Positions 1 to 9,603 of a DNA stretch of 64,000 bases are shown here, one piece after another. The notes under the pieces were generated by a model. It had not been told where the DNA came from. It saw only the letters and a program-made list of their open reading frames with translations, and did no database searches. Source of the DNA: Clostridia bacterium UC5.1-1E11 (lineage in GTDB: Bacteria > Bacillota > Clostridia > Oscillospirales > Acutalibacteraceae); the NCBI GenBank assembly GCA_001305115.1, contig BCAA01000006.1:80569-144568 (forward strand), read 5' to 3'. Each line of letters opens with the position of its first letter. Position 1 is the stretch's first letter. The translations under genes and the position numbers were made by a program.

Positions 1-225
1 TTGAAAAGTATCCGTTGGCTTAATAGCGACAAGGATGCCCTACCTTTGCGGCGACTGTCCCTACAAAAAACGTTCATTAGCTTAATGGCGATAGGGGCCC
101 CGCCTTTTGTGGCTGTCGCTTTACCACTTCTATCCCTATTACAAATATCCGTTCGTTTAATAGCGATAGGGATACCCCGCCTTTTGTGGCTGTCCCTGTT
201 AAAAATATTGATTTCGATATATTGA
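1..225. repeat. Three imperfect copies of a ~65-bp dispersed repeat
   Basis: Three degenerate units lie head to tail at about 8-65, 69-125 and 142-205. The shared core reads roughly ATCCGTT..TTAATAGCGATAGGG, followed by CCCGCCTTTTGTGGCTGTC. A further diverged copy lies at about 49577-49645. The open frames across this stretch have no start context and resemble nothing known, so I read it as non-coding. The true left end lies outside the window. Confidence 0.6.
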
Positions 226-656
226 GATGTTTGTTCCTGAAACAATTTGCCAAATCAACATGGCATTCTTCCAAAAACAGCCTACATTAATAATATTGTA
301 TTCCTCTGTTTATTTCGAAGTGGGGCCGTAACCAAATGGTGCTTGATTACGCCTCCGCCTGCCTGCACAGAAGGATTCCTTCCCGGTGCCGCTTTATAAG
401 CATAAAGAGTTCACTGAAATATCTTTTGTCTCTAACCGAAACACAAAACCGAATGGGATCTTATAAAAGAGAAAAAGCCCCCGGCACACGGGACGCTAAA
501 AGGCGGTATAAACCGCCTTCCCGGACGCTTTGCGACCGGAGCCAGCACGCCGCAGCGTGCTGGCAAGCGTCCCGCCCATCTGCGGGAGCTTTGAACATTT
601 TTTATATTACTCTCTCAATCAGGCTTGCCGGGCTATCTGGCAACCCGATTGTCCAA
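226..656. other. Intergenic, structured 3' region, no gene
   Basis: No plausible coding sequence. The right half is very rich in inverted repeats: an 8-bp outer stem (490-497 with 566-573) encloses hairpins at 502-517 and 541-564. It lies directly downstream of the minus-strand GGGtGRT gene, so it is probably that operon's 3' untranslated region. Confidence 0.5.
500..519 (-). terminator. Probable terminator of the GGGtGRT operon
   Basis: Read on the minus strand this is a perfect AAGGCGG stem with a short loop, followed by CCGCCTTTT. A second T-rich run lies about 25 nt further downstream. Confidence 0.5.
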
Positions 657-1664
657 TTATTTGCAGGCCTCATATACGGCAACTGCACATGCCACAGTCG
701 CACCAACCATCGGGTTGTTGCCCATTCCGATCAAGCCCATCATCTCGACGTGCGCCGGAACAGAAGAAGAACCTGCGAACTGTGCATCGCCATGCATACG
801 GCCCATAGAGTCGGTCAAGCCATAGGAAGCCGGGCCAGCCGCCATATTGTCCGGATGCAGGGTACGGCCTGTGCCACCGCCGGAAGCAACGGAGAAATAC
901 GGACGGTTATTCTCGATTGCCCATTTCTTATAAGTACCAGCAACCAAATGCTGGAAGCGGGTCGGGTTGGTGGAGTTACCGGTGATGGAGACGTCCACAC
1001 CCTCCTTCTTCATAATCGCAACACCTTCGAGGACGTCATTTGCGCCGTAGCACTTGACTGCCGCACGCTCGCCCTCGGAGAATGCCTTTTCCTCCACAAC
1101 GGTCAACTCGTCGTTGAAGAAGTCGTAATCGGTCTTCACATAGGTGAAACCATTGATTCTGGAAATGATGTATGCAGCATCCTTGCCCAAGCCATTCAGG
1201 ATAATGCGGAGCGGCTCTTTACGGGCACGGTTTGCCGTCTTGGCAATGCCGATTGCACCTTCTGCCGCAGCAAAGGACTCGTGACCCGCGAGGAATGCAA
1301 AGCACTTGGTTTCGTCGCGGAGCAACCGTGCGCCCAAGTTGCCGTGGCCCAGACCAACCTTACGGTTCTCTGCAACAGAACCCGGGATGCAGAATGCCTG
1401 CAAGCCAATGCCGATTGACTCTGCAGCATCTGCGGCGGAAGCGCAACCCTTCTTCAGAGCAACTGCGCAACCCAATGTATACGCCCAGCTGGCGTTCTCA
1501 AACGCAATGGGCTGTACACCCTTGACAATTTTATCCACATCGATTCCTTTGCTCAGGCAAAGGTCGCGCGCATCTTCGAGGCTGGCAAGGCCATACTCGG
1601 CAAGGCACTTTTCGATTTTGGGCATTCTTCTTTCTTTACCTTCAAACTTGACATCGTTAGCCAT
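657..1664 (-). CDS. GGGtGRT family protein
   Basis: A 335-residue protein carrying the signature that names the GGGtGRT family (PF14057), seen here as SGGGTGRTLHPDN about two thirds along. The family's function is unknown. It is found next to NifU-like scaffold proteins in anaerobes, as here, where the scaffold gene lies directly upstream on the same strand. The start is fixed by TAAAGGAGG eight to nine bases before the ATG. Several cysteines occur, but I see no CxxC cluster or P-loop. By context (inference) it takes part in Fe-S cluster biogenesis or a linked redox process in the cytoplasm. Family assignment is confident; role is not. Confidence 0.88.
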   Translation of the reverse strand: MANDVKFEGKERRMPKIEKCLAEYGLASLEDARDLCLSKGIDVDKIVKGVQPIAFENASWAYTLGCAVALKKGCASAADAAESIGIGLQAFCIPGSVAENRKVGLGHGNLGARLLRDETKCFAFLAGHESFAAAEGAIGIAKTANRARKEPLRIILNGLGKDAAYIISRINGFTYVKTDYDFFNDELTVVEEKAFSEGERAAVKCYGANDVLEGVAIMKKEGVDVSITGNSTNPTRFQHLVAGTYKKWAIENNRPYFSVASGGGTGRTLHPDNMAAGPASYGLTDSMGRMHGDAQFAGSSSVPAHVEMMGLIGMGNNPMVGATVACAVAVYEACK

Positions 1665-1753
1665 GTAAGTTGTCCTCCTTTATTCTGCTTTCTTCAGCGA
1701 TCCCCCAGTTGGGATACGCCTGATTTGGAAAGTTCGGTATGTTCCCTGCCGAA

Positions 1754-2446
1754 TTATTCTTCACGCGGATCGATGTACTTCGCCGCGCCGTCAAAGCGGC
1801 CATATTGGCCGATATTCTGCTCATAAGCAGTCTTCGGGTCCACACCGTGGCGGATATCTTCCATCATCTTGCCAAGTTTGACAAACTGATAGCCGATGAC
1901 CTCATTGTTTTCGTCCAGAGCGGTCTTGAGAACATAGCCTTCGGCCATCTCCATGTAGCGGACGCCCTTTGCACCCGTGCTGAACATAGTGCCAACCTGG
2001 GAACGCAGGCCCTTGCCCAAGTCTTCCAGGCTTGCGCCGATCGGCAAACCATCCTCGGAGAACGCGGTCTGGCTGCGGCCATAGGCCAGCTGCTTAAATA
2101 TCTCGCGCATTGCGACGTTGATTGCATCGCAAACGAGGTCGGTATTCAAGCACTCCAACAGAGTCTTACCCGGGAGAATTTCTGCTGCCATAGCGGCAGA
2201 ATGGGTCATGCCGGAGCAGCCCAGGGTTTCCACCAAAGCCTCCTGCACAATGCCATCTTTTACATTCAGGGTCAATTTGCAAGCGCCCTGCTGCGGTGCA
2301 CACCAGCCCACACCATGGGACAGGCCGGAGATGTCTTTGATCTCGTAGGCTTTTACCCACTTGCCCTCCTCCGGGATGGGTGCGGGACCGTGATGGGGAC
2401 CTTTGGCTACAGGACACATGTTTTCCACTTCATGGGAATAATTCAT
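1754..2446 (-). CDS. NifU-like iron-sulfur cluster assembly scaffold protein
   Basis: A 230-residue protein with NifU_N/IscU-like features: GWCAPQQGACKLTL, LGCSGMTHSAAMAAEIL (the GCS/T-type cysteine near the first third) and LVCDAINVAMREIF. These match the cysteine pattern by which IscU-type scaffolds hold a nascent Fe-S cluster. It is longer than IscU (about 130 residues) and has an extra N-terminal segment with C and H residues (MCPVAKGPHHG). AAAGGAGT lies six bases before the ATG at 2446; the longer in-frame start at 2491 has no such signal. It is the first gene of a two-gene operon with the GGGtGRT gene. Confidence 0.85.
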   Translation of the reverse strand: MNYSHEVENMCPVAKGPHHGPAPIPEEGKWVKAYEIKDISGLSHGVGWCAPQQGACKLTLNVKDGIVQEALVETLGCSGMTHSAAMAAEILPGKTLLECLNTDLVCDAINVAMREIFKQLAYGRSQTAFSEDGLPIGASLEDLGKGLRSQVGTMFSTGAKGVRYMEMAEGYVLKTALDENNEVIGYQFVKLGKMMEDIRHGVDPKTAYEQNIGQYGRFDGAAKYIDPREE

Positions 2447-3132
2447 ATCGGTACTCCTTTCGGTTTCAAGTTTCCTTGGTTTAACCACCATACATGTTGA
2501 TTATAGGCCATTTTCCGAATTTTAGCAAGAGTTTGTCCAGGCAAAATTACAGGAAATCCCTCTCGATTTTCCTTGCTTTTCGGGAAACTCTGGAAAGTGG
2601 ACAGCCTGCTTTTTATACAGTGCCTTTCGATCAAAAACAATTGTACCGTTCTGGTAAACACAGGCCATAGGTAAAGACCTCTCAATGTAGGAAATCCTCC
2701 TTTCCAATCAGCTGTAACAGAGTTCTTGCCAAAACAAGTTCATTGAGCGGGGCTGATTCTCTCACTGGCCGCCATTGGATCCGTGAGAGAATCAGCTGAA
2801 TCAAACTTATTTCAAACGAACACAATACCAATAAAATATACCATCTCAAATATCCACTGGAAATCCACCGTCAGAAACGATTCGACCTGTTTGTTCATGT
2901 ACCCCAGGATAAAGCAGAATCCAAGCAATCGCTCTATCGATGGAACCGCTCAAAGGGTTCTGCCAGGTCAAGAGGGGTTCCTTCTATATTGTGTAGGGAA
3001 AACCGTACCAAAAGGCTGCTCGGAAGACGCCCAAAATTGCAAAGAGCATATCTAGCCTTCCTCTTTTCCGATTTTTGCGCAAATTGTTTGGTTTTCTCTT
3101 GGCAGATTCATAATTAATTTACATTTATCTTA
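2447..3132. other. Intergenic region between two divergent operons
   Basis: Contains the leader of the Fe-S scaffold operon on the minus strand, a strong 14-bp inverted repeat (2752-2796) and AT-rich sequence before the heat-shock promoter. Small open frames here lack ribosome binding sites. No gene seen. Confidence 0.5.
2752..2796. terminator. Strong hairpin, 14-bp perfect arms
   Basis: GCTGATTCTCTCAC pairs exactly with GTGAGAGAATCAGC around a 17-nt loop. No clear T-run follows on either strand, so it may be a leader structure of the divergent operon, an insulator, or a small element rather than a terminator. Confidence 0.35.
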
Positions 3133-3161
3133 TTGACAATCGGGCAAAGTAATGATAAATT
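3133..3161 (+). promoter_or_regulatory. SigA-type promoter of the hrcA-dnaK operon
   Basis: TTGACA (3133-3138), 17-nt spacer, TAAATT (3156-3161). It sits immediately upstream of the CIRCE operator, the usual arrangement for class I heat-shock promoters in Firmicutes. Confidence 0.8.
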
Positions 3162-3172
3162 AATAACTAGAG

Positions 3173-3199
3173 TTAGCACTCGATCTAAAAGAGTGCTAA
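3173..3199 (+). promoter_or_regulatory. CIRCE operator (HrcA binding site)
   Basis: TTAGCACTC, nine bases, GAGTGCTAA: both arms match the CIRCE consensus exactly. HrcA binds it as a dimer and represses the chaperone operon; heat shock relieves this when GroEL is titrated. It lies just after the promoter and 31 bases before hrcA. Confidence 0.97.
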
Positions 3200-3230
3200 A
3201 ACTAAAACCTAAATAAAAGAGGTGGGAAGG

Positions 3231-4260
3231 TTGGAACTCAGCGAACGGAAGAAAAAATCCTGGCAGCAGTCGTCGAATTGTATGTTTCTACCGGCGAGCC
3301 AGTCGGTTCAAAGGCGCTTTGTGACAACCTAGACTTTGCGGTCTCTTCTGCCACTGTTCGCAACGAAATGAGCGATTTGGCCGAAATGGGACTTTTGGAC
3401 CAACCGCACACCTCGGCGGGCAGAGTGCCCACACAGATGGGGTATCGAGTTTATATCGACACCCTGATGAAAAGAAAGCCCGTCACCCGCGAGGAGAAGC
3501 GTTTCCTGGACAGCCAGCTGCTCTCCAGCGCCTATGACCCAGAAAAGTTGCTGGACGGCGTCTCCAGAGTTCTGGCAGCCGCTACGCGGTTTGCCGCAGT
3601 GTCAACTACACCGAGCGGGCGTGGCGCCAATATCCGCGCGATCCAGTTCGTACAGACGAGTCGCCGGACAGCGATGGTTATTTTGATGACCTCTGCTGGG
3701 ACCATGAAAACGCGCGTATTCCATTGCGATTTTGATCTGTCCCAAGAAATCTTACGGGTGTTTTTCCGGGTGTTCAATGAGCGGTTGGCTGGAATGCCCG
3801 TTTCAGAGGTACGCCCGCCTTTATTCAGAATATGGCGGCCTCGATGGGAGAAATGGCGATCCTGATGTCCTCTGCGTTCATGGCCGTTCTCGATGTTGCT
3901 CGGGATTCCATGCAGGCGGAAATCTGTATGGAGGGACAGACGAATCTCCTTTTTTATCCAGAACTTTCCCTTACGGCGCGCCGGATGATGGATTTTTTGG
4001 CACGGGCGGATGAATTGAACCGTCTGTTGGAACAGCGGAGCAAGAGTGTGAAGGTACTGATCGGCGATGAGACCGGCCGGCCGGAATTGAAAGATTCCAG
4101 TGTGGTGATCTCCCGCTATACCGTTGGAGGCAAAGATGCCGGTGCGCTGGCGATCATCGGTCCCATGCGCATGAATTATGCGAAGGTGATCTCCCACATG
4201 GAGTATCTATCCGATGCAGTGGGAAAAATGCTTACCGAATTGATGGATTATAATGCTTAA
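3231..4260 (+). CDS. hrcA: Heat-inducible transcription repressor HrcA (two apparent frameshifts)
   Basis: Represses chaperone genes by binding CIRCE. The N-terminal winged helix is clear (TGEPVGSKALC, SATVRNEMSDLAEMGLL, PHTSAGRVPT), then the central GAF-like region, and the C-terminal part ends in YLSDAVGKMLTELM. The likely start is the TTG at 3231 behind AGAGGTGGG. Two single-base losses break the frame: one in the A-run 3252-3257 (N-terminus reads LELSERKKK, then shifts) and one near 3810 (EV.PAFIQNMAASMGEMA). Restoring both gives a full-length HrcA of about 343 residues, so sequencing error is more likely than a dead gene. First gene of hrcA-grpE-dnaK-dnaJ. Confidence 0.92.
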
Positions 4261-4311
4261 TCATGATAGAGCGCAAAAGGCGCAATTTAAAACGAAGGAG
4301 GGTCCGGGCAG

Positions 4312-4908
4312 TTGAATACGGAGGAAAAGAATCCGCAGACAGAGGCCGGAACTGAACCGCAGGCGAGCGCGGAGCCGGAGGCTTCCGAACAAGCGGAAAA
4401 GGCAGACAAAAAGGACAAAGGAGGCTTTGGCGGCAAAAAGGCCAAAGCAGAGAAAGAAGCGATGCAGAAAAAGCTTGAAGAAGCAGAGGAGGCCCTGAAA
4501 AAGCAAAAAGATCAATTTTTGCGCACCGCAGCGGAATATGACAATTTCCGCAAGCGGACCGAGCGTGAAAAAGCGGCGATTTATTCCGACGCGACAGCCG
4601 CAGCGGTGCTGGAATTTCTGCCGGTGGCAGACAATCTGGAGCGCGCGCTCGAGCAACAGGAGTGCAGTGTCGAAGATCTGCGCAAGGGCGTTGAAATGGT
4701 CCAGACACAGCTGAAAAGGGCACTGGAAAAGCTAGGCGTGGCCGAGATGGGCGTCGCAGGGGAGGCGTTCAACCCGGAGTTACACAATGCTGTATCGCAC
4801 ATCGATGACGAGAGCGCAGCGGAAAATGTGGTCGCACAGGTTTATCAGAAGGGATATAAGATCGGCGACAAAGTCGTCCGGCATGCAACGGTCGTGGTTG
4901 CAAACTGA
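4312..4908 (+). CDS. grpE: Nucleotide exchange factor GrpE
   Basis: 198 residues. Releases ADP from DnaK. The first 60 residues are acidic, Lys/Glu/Ala-rich and disordered-looking, then a coiled coil (about 50-110) with FLRTAAEYDNFRKRTEREK, the GrpE hallmark, and the C-terminal beta domain with FNPELHNAVSH and GYKIGDKVVRHATVVV. The start is TTG at 4312, nine bases after AAGGAGGG; no ATG fits better. It lies 51 bases after hrcA and 80 before dnaK, under the same CIRCE control. Confidence 0.95.
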   Translation: MNTEEKNPQTEAGTEPQASAEPEASEQAEKADKKDKGGFGGKKAKAEKEAMQKKLEEAEEALKKQKDQFLRTAAEYDNFRKRTEREKAAIYSDATAAAVLEFLPVADNLERALEQQECSVEDLRKGVEMVQTQLKRALEKLGVAEMGVAGEAFNPELHNAVSHIDDESAAENVVAQVYQKGYKIGDKVVRHATVVVAN

Positions 4909-4988
4909 GCGGTTCGCCATCCCGCAATCCCCCTTCCAAATATAAATTACTGACGAAAACAACCGAATCAAAACTGGAGGTATAGATT

Positions 4989-6833
4989 ATGAGTAAGACA
5001 ATTGGTATTGACCTTGGTACAACAAATTCCTGCGTAGCCGTAATTGAGGGCGGCGAGCCGGTCGTAATTGCCAACGCAGAAGGGGCGCGTACAACGCCGT
5101 CCGTAGTGGCATTCTCCAAAACTGGCGAGCGCATGGTGGGTCAGGTGGCAAAGCGCCAAGCGATCACGAATCCAGACCGCACCATTTCTTCCATCAAGAG
5201 AGAGATGGGTTCCAACTATAAAGTGGCTATCGACGACAAGAGCTACACCCCGCAGGAAATTTCTGCAATGATTTTGCAAAAGCTGAAGGCAGATGCAGAG
5301 GCCTATCTGGGCGAAACGGTCACCTCTGCGGTTATCACTGTTCCGGCATACTTCACCGACGCACAGCGTCAGGCTACAAAAGATGCCGGCAAGATTGCCG
5401 GTCTTGATGTAAAGCGCATTATCAATGAACCGACCGCAGCTGCTCTGTCCTATGGCATCGACAAGGGCGAAGAGCAGAAGATCATGGTGTATGACCTCGG
5501 CGGCGGTACATTCGACGTTTCCATCATCGAGATGGGCGACGGTGTTCAGGAGGTTCTTGCAACTGCTGGCAACAACCGTTTGGGCGGCGACGATTTTGAT
5601 AAGCGCATCATCGATTGGATGGTCAGCTCCTTTAAACAGGAGAGCGGAATTGATCTCTCCGGCGACAAGATGGCGATGCAGAGACTGAAGGAAGCGGCAG
5701 AAAAGGCAAAGATCGAACTGTCCGGCATGACTTCGAGCCAAATCAACCTGCCGTTTATCACCGCCGATGCCACCGGTCCAAAGCATCTCGATATGACGTT
5801 GACCCGCGCAAAGTTCAATGAACTGACCGCTGACCTCGTAGAAAAGACCATTGGCCCGGTTCGTCAGGCTATGCAGGACGCCGGTTTGCAGTTCAGCCAG
5901 ATCAGCAAGGTTCTGCTCGTCGGCGGTTCTTCCAGAATCCCGGCTGTTCAGGAAGAGGTTAAGAAGCTGACTGGCAAGGAGCCGTTCAAGGGCATCAACC
6001 CGGATGAATGCGTTGCCATTGGCGCTGCATTGCAGGCAGGCGTGCTCGGCGGCGAAGTCGAAGGCCTGTTGTTGCTGGATGTCACGCCCCTGTCCCTCGG
6101 CGTTGAGACCATGGGCGGCGTCATGACGAAGGTAATCGAGCGCAATACCACCATCCCGACTAAGAAGAGCCAGATCTTCTCCACGGCTGCGGATGGCCAG
6201 ACACAGGTCGAAGTCAACGTACTGCAGGGTGAACGTGAATTCGCGCGCGATAACAAGCAGTTGGGGCTGTTCAAGTTGGACGGCATTGCACCTGCACCGC
6301 GCGGCATCCCCCAGATCGAGGTCACGTTCGACATCGATGCAAACGGCATCGTCAACGTTTCTGCAAAGGACCTTGCAACCGGCAAAGAGCAGCACATCAC
6401 GATTTCTTCCAGTTCCAATATGAGCAAGGACGACATCGACAAGGCGGTCAAGGATGCGGAAAAGTATGCCGCAGAGGATAAAAAGCGCCGCGAAGAGGTC
6501 GATACAAAGAACGAGGCGGAGAATCTCTGCTACTCGGTCGAAAAACTGATAAAGGACAGCGGCGATAAGATGGACGCCTCTGACAAGAGCGACCTGGAAG
6601 CAAAGTCCAATGCGCTGAAGCAGGCGGTTTCCGGCAATGATGTCGCGGACATCAAGAGCCGTACAGAAGAACTGCAAAAAGCTTTGTATGCCGTTTCCGA
6701 AAAGCTGTATAAGGCAGCTGCACCGCAAGGCGGCCAGCCGGCAGATAATGCGGGGGCCCCGGCGCAGGATACAAACGGCAATCCGGTCTATGACGCAGAG
6801 TACAAGGACGTCGATGACAACAACAATAAATAA
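4989..6833 (+). CDS. dnaK: Chaperone protein DnaK (Hsp70)
   Basis: 614 residues, full length and unbroken. ATP-driven chaperone for nascent and stress-denatured proteins. The ATPase domain (about 1-360) carries [27 protein letters not shown] and [13 protein letters not shown]; the linker [12 protein letters not shown] and substrate-binding domain follow, then a helical lid and an acidic, Gly/Gln-rich tail ([13 protein letters not shown]). GGAGG lies eight bases before the ATG. Works with GrpE upstream and DnaJ downstream. Confidence 0.98.
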   Translation: MSKTIGIDLGTTNSCVAVIEGGEPVVIANAEGARTTPSVVAFSKTGERMVGQVAKRQAITNPDRTISSIKREMGSNYKVAIDDKSYTPQEISAMILQKLKADAEAYLGETVTSAVITVPAYFTDAQRQATKDAGKIAGLDVKRIINEPTAAALSYGIDKGEEQKIMVYDLGGGTFDVSIIEMGDGVQEVLATAGNNRLGGDDFDKRIIDWMVSSFKQESGIDLSGDKMAMQRLKEAAEKAKIELSGMTSSQINLPFITADATGPKHLDMTLTRAKFNELTADLVEKTIGPVRQAMQDAGLQFSQISKVLLVGGSSRIPAVQEEVKKLTGKEPFKGINPDECVAIGAALQAGVLGGEVEGLLLLDVTPLSLGVETMGGVMTKVIERNTTIPTKKSQIFSTAADGQTQVEVNVLQGEREFARDNKQLGLFKLDGIAPAPRGIPQIEVTFDIDANGIVNVSAKDLATGKEQHITISSSSNMSKDDIDKAVKDAEKYAAEDKKRREEVDTKNEAENLCYSVEKLIKDSGDKMDASDKSDLEAKSNALKQAVSGNDVADIKSRTEELQKALYAVSEKLYKAAAPQGGQPADNAGAPAQDTNGNPVYDAEYKDVDDNNNK

Positions 6834-6884
6834 ACTTTCGGGCGTACTGCATGGCAGTATTCGTTCCTGATAAACGATGGTAAG

Positions 6885-6917
6885 GCTGTTGTGGGTGTGG
6901 ATGATACCCACAACAGC
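6885..6917 (+). terminator. Hairpin between dnaK and dnaJ
   Basis: GCTGTTGTGGGT pairs with ACCCACAACAGC around a nine-base loop. No real T-run follows (TTTCACCC), so it may act as a partial terminator, processing site or 3' stabiliser that sets dnaJ expression below dnaK. Confidence 0.45.
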
Positions 6918-7085
6918 TTTCACCCGTAAAATGGCGAAGTGGATTTTCTCTAAAAGTGATTTACAACAGGCGGAAAACCTGATAGGATAGAGAACGCGGC
7001 TGTGCCGCATAAAAATGAGAGTTCGCGTGGGCAGAGATTTCCAGACAGAGCTGAGGCGGCTTGCGCATTTGTAGGAGTGATAGGT

Positions 7086-8232
7086 GTGGCCGATAAAAGG
7101 GATTTTTATGAAGTGATGGGTGTGCCAAAGAACGCCACCGAAGACGAAAATAAAAAAAGCCTACCGCAAATTGGCAAAAAATATCACCCGGATCTCAATC
7201 CGGGGGACAAAGAGGCGGAGGCAAAATTTAAAGAAGTCAATGAGGCGTATGAGGTACTCTCGGACAAAGATAAAAGGGCCCGGTACGACCAGTTCGGCCA
7301 TGCCGGGGTGGACCCCAACTTCGGTGGCGGTGCAGGCGGCAGCCCGTTCACCGGCGACATCGACTTGGGGGATATTTTCAACAGCTTTTTGGCGGCTTTG
7401 GCGGCGGCGCGCGCCGTGCCAATCCAAATGCGCCGCGCCGCGGCAGCGATACGGAGGGAGTCGTCAACATCAGCTTCGAGGAAGCTGCAAAAGGTTGTAA
7501 AAAACCATATCCTTCAACAAAATTGAGTCGTGTCCGGACTGCGGCGGCACAGGCGCCGCGAAGGGAACCAGTCCAGCATCCTGCCCTCAGTGTGGCGGCT
7601 CGGGACAAGTACGTATCAACCAGCGTACGCCGTTTGGCGTGGTACAGACCGCGCGGACCTGTGACCGCTGCGGCGGTACTGGCCGCGTGATCGAATCTCC
7701 CTGCCACACTTGCAACGGCAGCGGACGCGTGCGCAAACAAAAGACGATTGAGATCAACATCCCTGCCGGTGTTGACAATGACCAGATGCTCAATGTTTCC
7801 GGACAAGGCAATGCAGGTGCAAACGGCGGCCCTAGCGGCGATTTACATGTCTATGTAAATGTGCGGCCGCATCCGATCTTTGAGCGCCGCGGGGACGATG
7901 TATGGTGTGAAATGCCGATCACATTTACGCAAGCGGCACTCGGTGCTGAGGTAACCGTACCGACCATTGACGGACGTGTAAGTTACCAAGTGCGTGAGGG
8001 CACACAACCCGGGGATGTGTTTAAACTCAAAGGAAAGGGAATCCCCCATATCAACGGCAGGGGCCGGGGAGATCAATATGTCCGGATGACCATCGAAGTC
8101 CCCAAAAATCTCTCTCAAAAGCAGAAGCAACTTTTACAAGAATTTGATAGCTGCGCGGAAGAGAAAAACTACCAAAAACGCAAAGGCTTTTTCGACAAAA
8201 TTAAAGAGATGTTCGACGATAAAAAAGCATAA
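7086..8232 (+). CDS. dnaJ: Chaperone protein DnaJ (Hsp40; four apparent frameshifts)
   Basis: Co-chaperone that stimulates DnaK ATPase. All type I domains are present: J domain with HPD ([13 protein letters not shown]), Gly/Phe region, zinc-binding CxxCxGxG repeats ([32 protein letters not shown]) and the C-terminal substrate domains. The start is GTG at 7086, eight bases after AGGAG. The reading frame is broken four times at short homopolymers: an extra A at 7147-7150, a lost A at 7176-7181, a lost T at 7386-7390 and a lost A at 7499-7504. Correcting these gives an ordinary protein of about 381 residues. Confidence 0.93.
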
Positions 8233-8236
8233 CCGG

Positions 8237-8275
8237 ACCAGGACAGGGCCTCTTTGTCCCCTGTCCTGGTTTTGT
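8237..8275 (+). terminator. Rho-independent terminator of the heat-shock operon
   Basis: Perfect 12-bp stem ACCAGGACAGGG / CCCTGTCCTGGT followed by TTTTGTT, five bases after the dnaJ stop codon. Confidence 0.9.
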
Positions 8276-8481
8276 TCTATTCAAGAGGATGGATAAAAGA
8301 GTCGCTCCTACAAGGATTGATTCCAAGTAAATGCATCGGCTTTCCATTGTTTCCTTTCCTCAGCAGGCAGATTCTTTGATTAAAGAGTGTACCGCTCTTC
8401 CAAAGTATTGGATTCTTCTCAAAATAGTGAGACCACAGCAAGGGATCGTACTCACCAGAACCATGGAGAAAAGAGGTCCAT

Positions 8482-9231
8482 ATGGATACAGAGTTTATAA
8501 ATTTAACATCCGAAAACCTATTACACGAGCATTTGTGCTGTATCATTCGCAGCAGGAAGCCCCATCCGGGGGTGGAAGCAAAGAGACAATGGCTTTCAGA
8601 CCGGCTTCCAGAGGGTCATGTCTTTCGGAAGTTGAACGAAAAGGCAACCGTCTTTATCGAATATGCGCCTCTCGAAACCGCTTGGGTTCCTGTAGTTGGC
8701 GACAACTACTATTACCTATATTGCTTGTGGGTTTCTGGCAACTACAAAGGAAAAGGGTATGGGAAGGCGCTGATGGAGTATTGTTTCGCGGATGCCAAAG
8801 AGAAGGGAAAATCCGGCATTTGTATGCTTGGCGCAAAAAGGCAAAAGCCCTGGCTTTCCGATCAAGCATTTGCAAAAGAATTTGGCTTTGAGTGCGTTGA
8901 TACGGCCGATCCAGGCTATGAACTGCTTGCGTGTTCTTTTGATGGAACAACACCGCGATTCGCCCCAAATGCAAAAATTGGGAAAATTGCAAATCAGGAA
9001 TTAACCATTTACTATGATATGCAGTGTCCCTATATCCATCAAAGCGTGGAGACCATTCGGCAGTACTGCGCAGCGAATGACGTACCTGTATCGTTTATTC
9101 AGGTCGATACATTACAAAAAGCAAAGGAATTGCCCTGTGTATTCAATAATTGGGCCGTGTTTTATAAAGGAAATTTCGAGACCGTGAACCTGCTGGACGT
9201 AGCCTATTTAAAGAGAATCCTCAAGAAGTAA
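8482..9231 (+). CDS. GNAT acetyltransferase with C-terminal YoaP-like domain
   Basis: 249 residues. The N-terminal part (about 1-160) is a GNAT acetyltransferase: acetyl-CoA loop YCLWVSGNYKGKGYGKALMEYC matches the QxxGxG/A region. The last ~85 residues (TIYYDMQCPYIHQSVETI..., VFNNWAVFYKGNFETVNLL) match the YoaP-like domain (PF14268), whose CPY motif resembles a thioredoxin-fold redox motif. The substrate is unknown. It is a single gene between two terminators. The ribosome binding site is GGAGAAAAGAGG, overlapping the region before ATG 8482. Confidence 0.82.
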   Translation: MDTEFINLTSENLLHEHLCCIIRSRKPHPGVEAKRQWLSDRLPEGHVFRKLNEKATVFIEYAPLETAWVPVVGDNYYYLYCLWVSGNYKGKGYGKALMEYCFADAKEKGKSGICMLGAKRQKPWLSDQAFAKEFGFECVDTADPGYELLACSFDGTTPRFAPNAKIGKIANQELTIYYDMQCPYIHQSVETIRQYCAANDVPVSFIQVDTLQKAKELPCVFNNWAVFYKGNFETVNLLDVAYLKRILKK

Positions 9232-9310
9232 ACAGACGGTTTGGCGGTTCCCCAAGAAAGCAAGGCGTCTGATAAAATCGGTACAGAGGGAAACCCTAAA
9301 TTGTCTAAAA

Positions 9311-9360
9311 AAGGCCCTGCATCCAGTGTTCTACACCGGATGCAGGGCCTTTTCTTCTCT
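9311..9360 (+). terminator. Strong Rho-independent terminator
   Basis: AAGGCCCTGCATCC pairs with GGATGCAGGGCCTT (14 bp), followed by TTTCTTCTCTT. It ends the GNAT/YoaP gene. Confidence 0.92.
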
Positions 9361-9603
9361 TCCACTTTCCATCATCCAAAAGATTTAAAAATCTCAGGAT
9401 GAACGAATGATCCGCTGTATAACAGGCGATATGCCCATTTTCCAATCGCCAAAGGGTGTATCATTGGCCTGAACAATCAAACAAGCATCCGAAATTACCG
9501 CCAAAAGGACTCCCTCAATTGGAACGCTCTCCTTTTAAAGTTCCCATACAAAAAGGACATACGCCAACAACAGAATATTCTATTTGTATTATTATATATA
9601 ATA

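Noticed and set aside
336..1418. 360-codon frame on the plus strand
   Set aside because: Lies over the GGGtGRT gene, which has a good ribosome binding site and family motifs on the other strand.
3231..4260. Two separate short genes in place of hrcA
   Set aside because: The pieces abut in different frames and together make one ordinary HrcA.
4968..7010. 680-codon open frame on the minus strand
   Set aside because: Antisense shadow of dnaK, rich in Cys/Leu/His as such shadows are.
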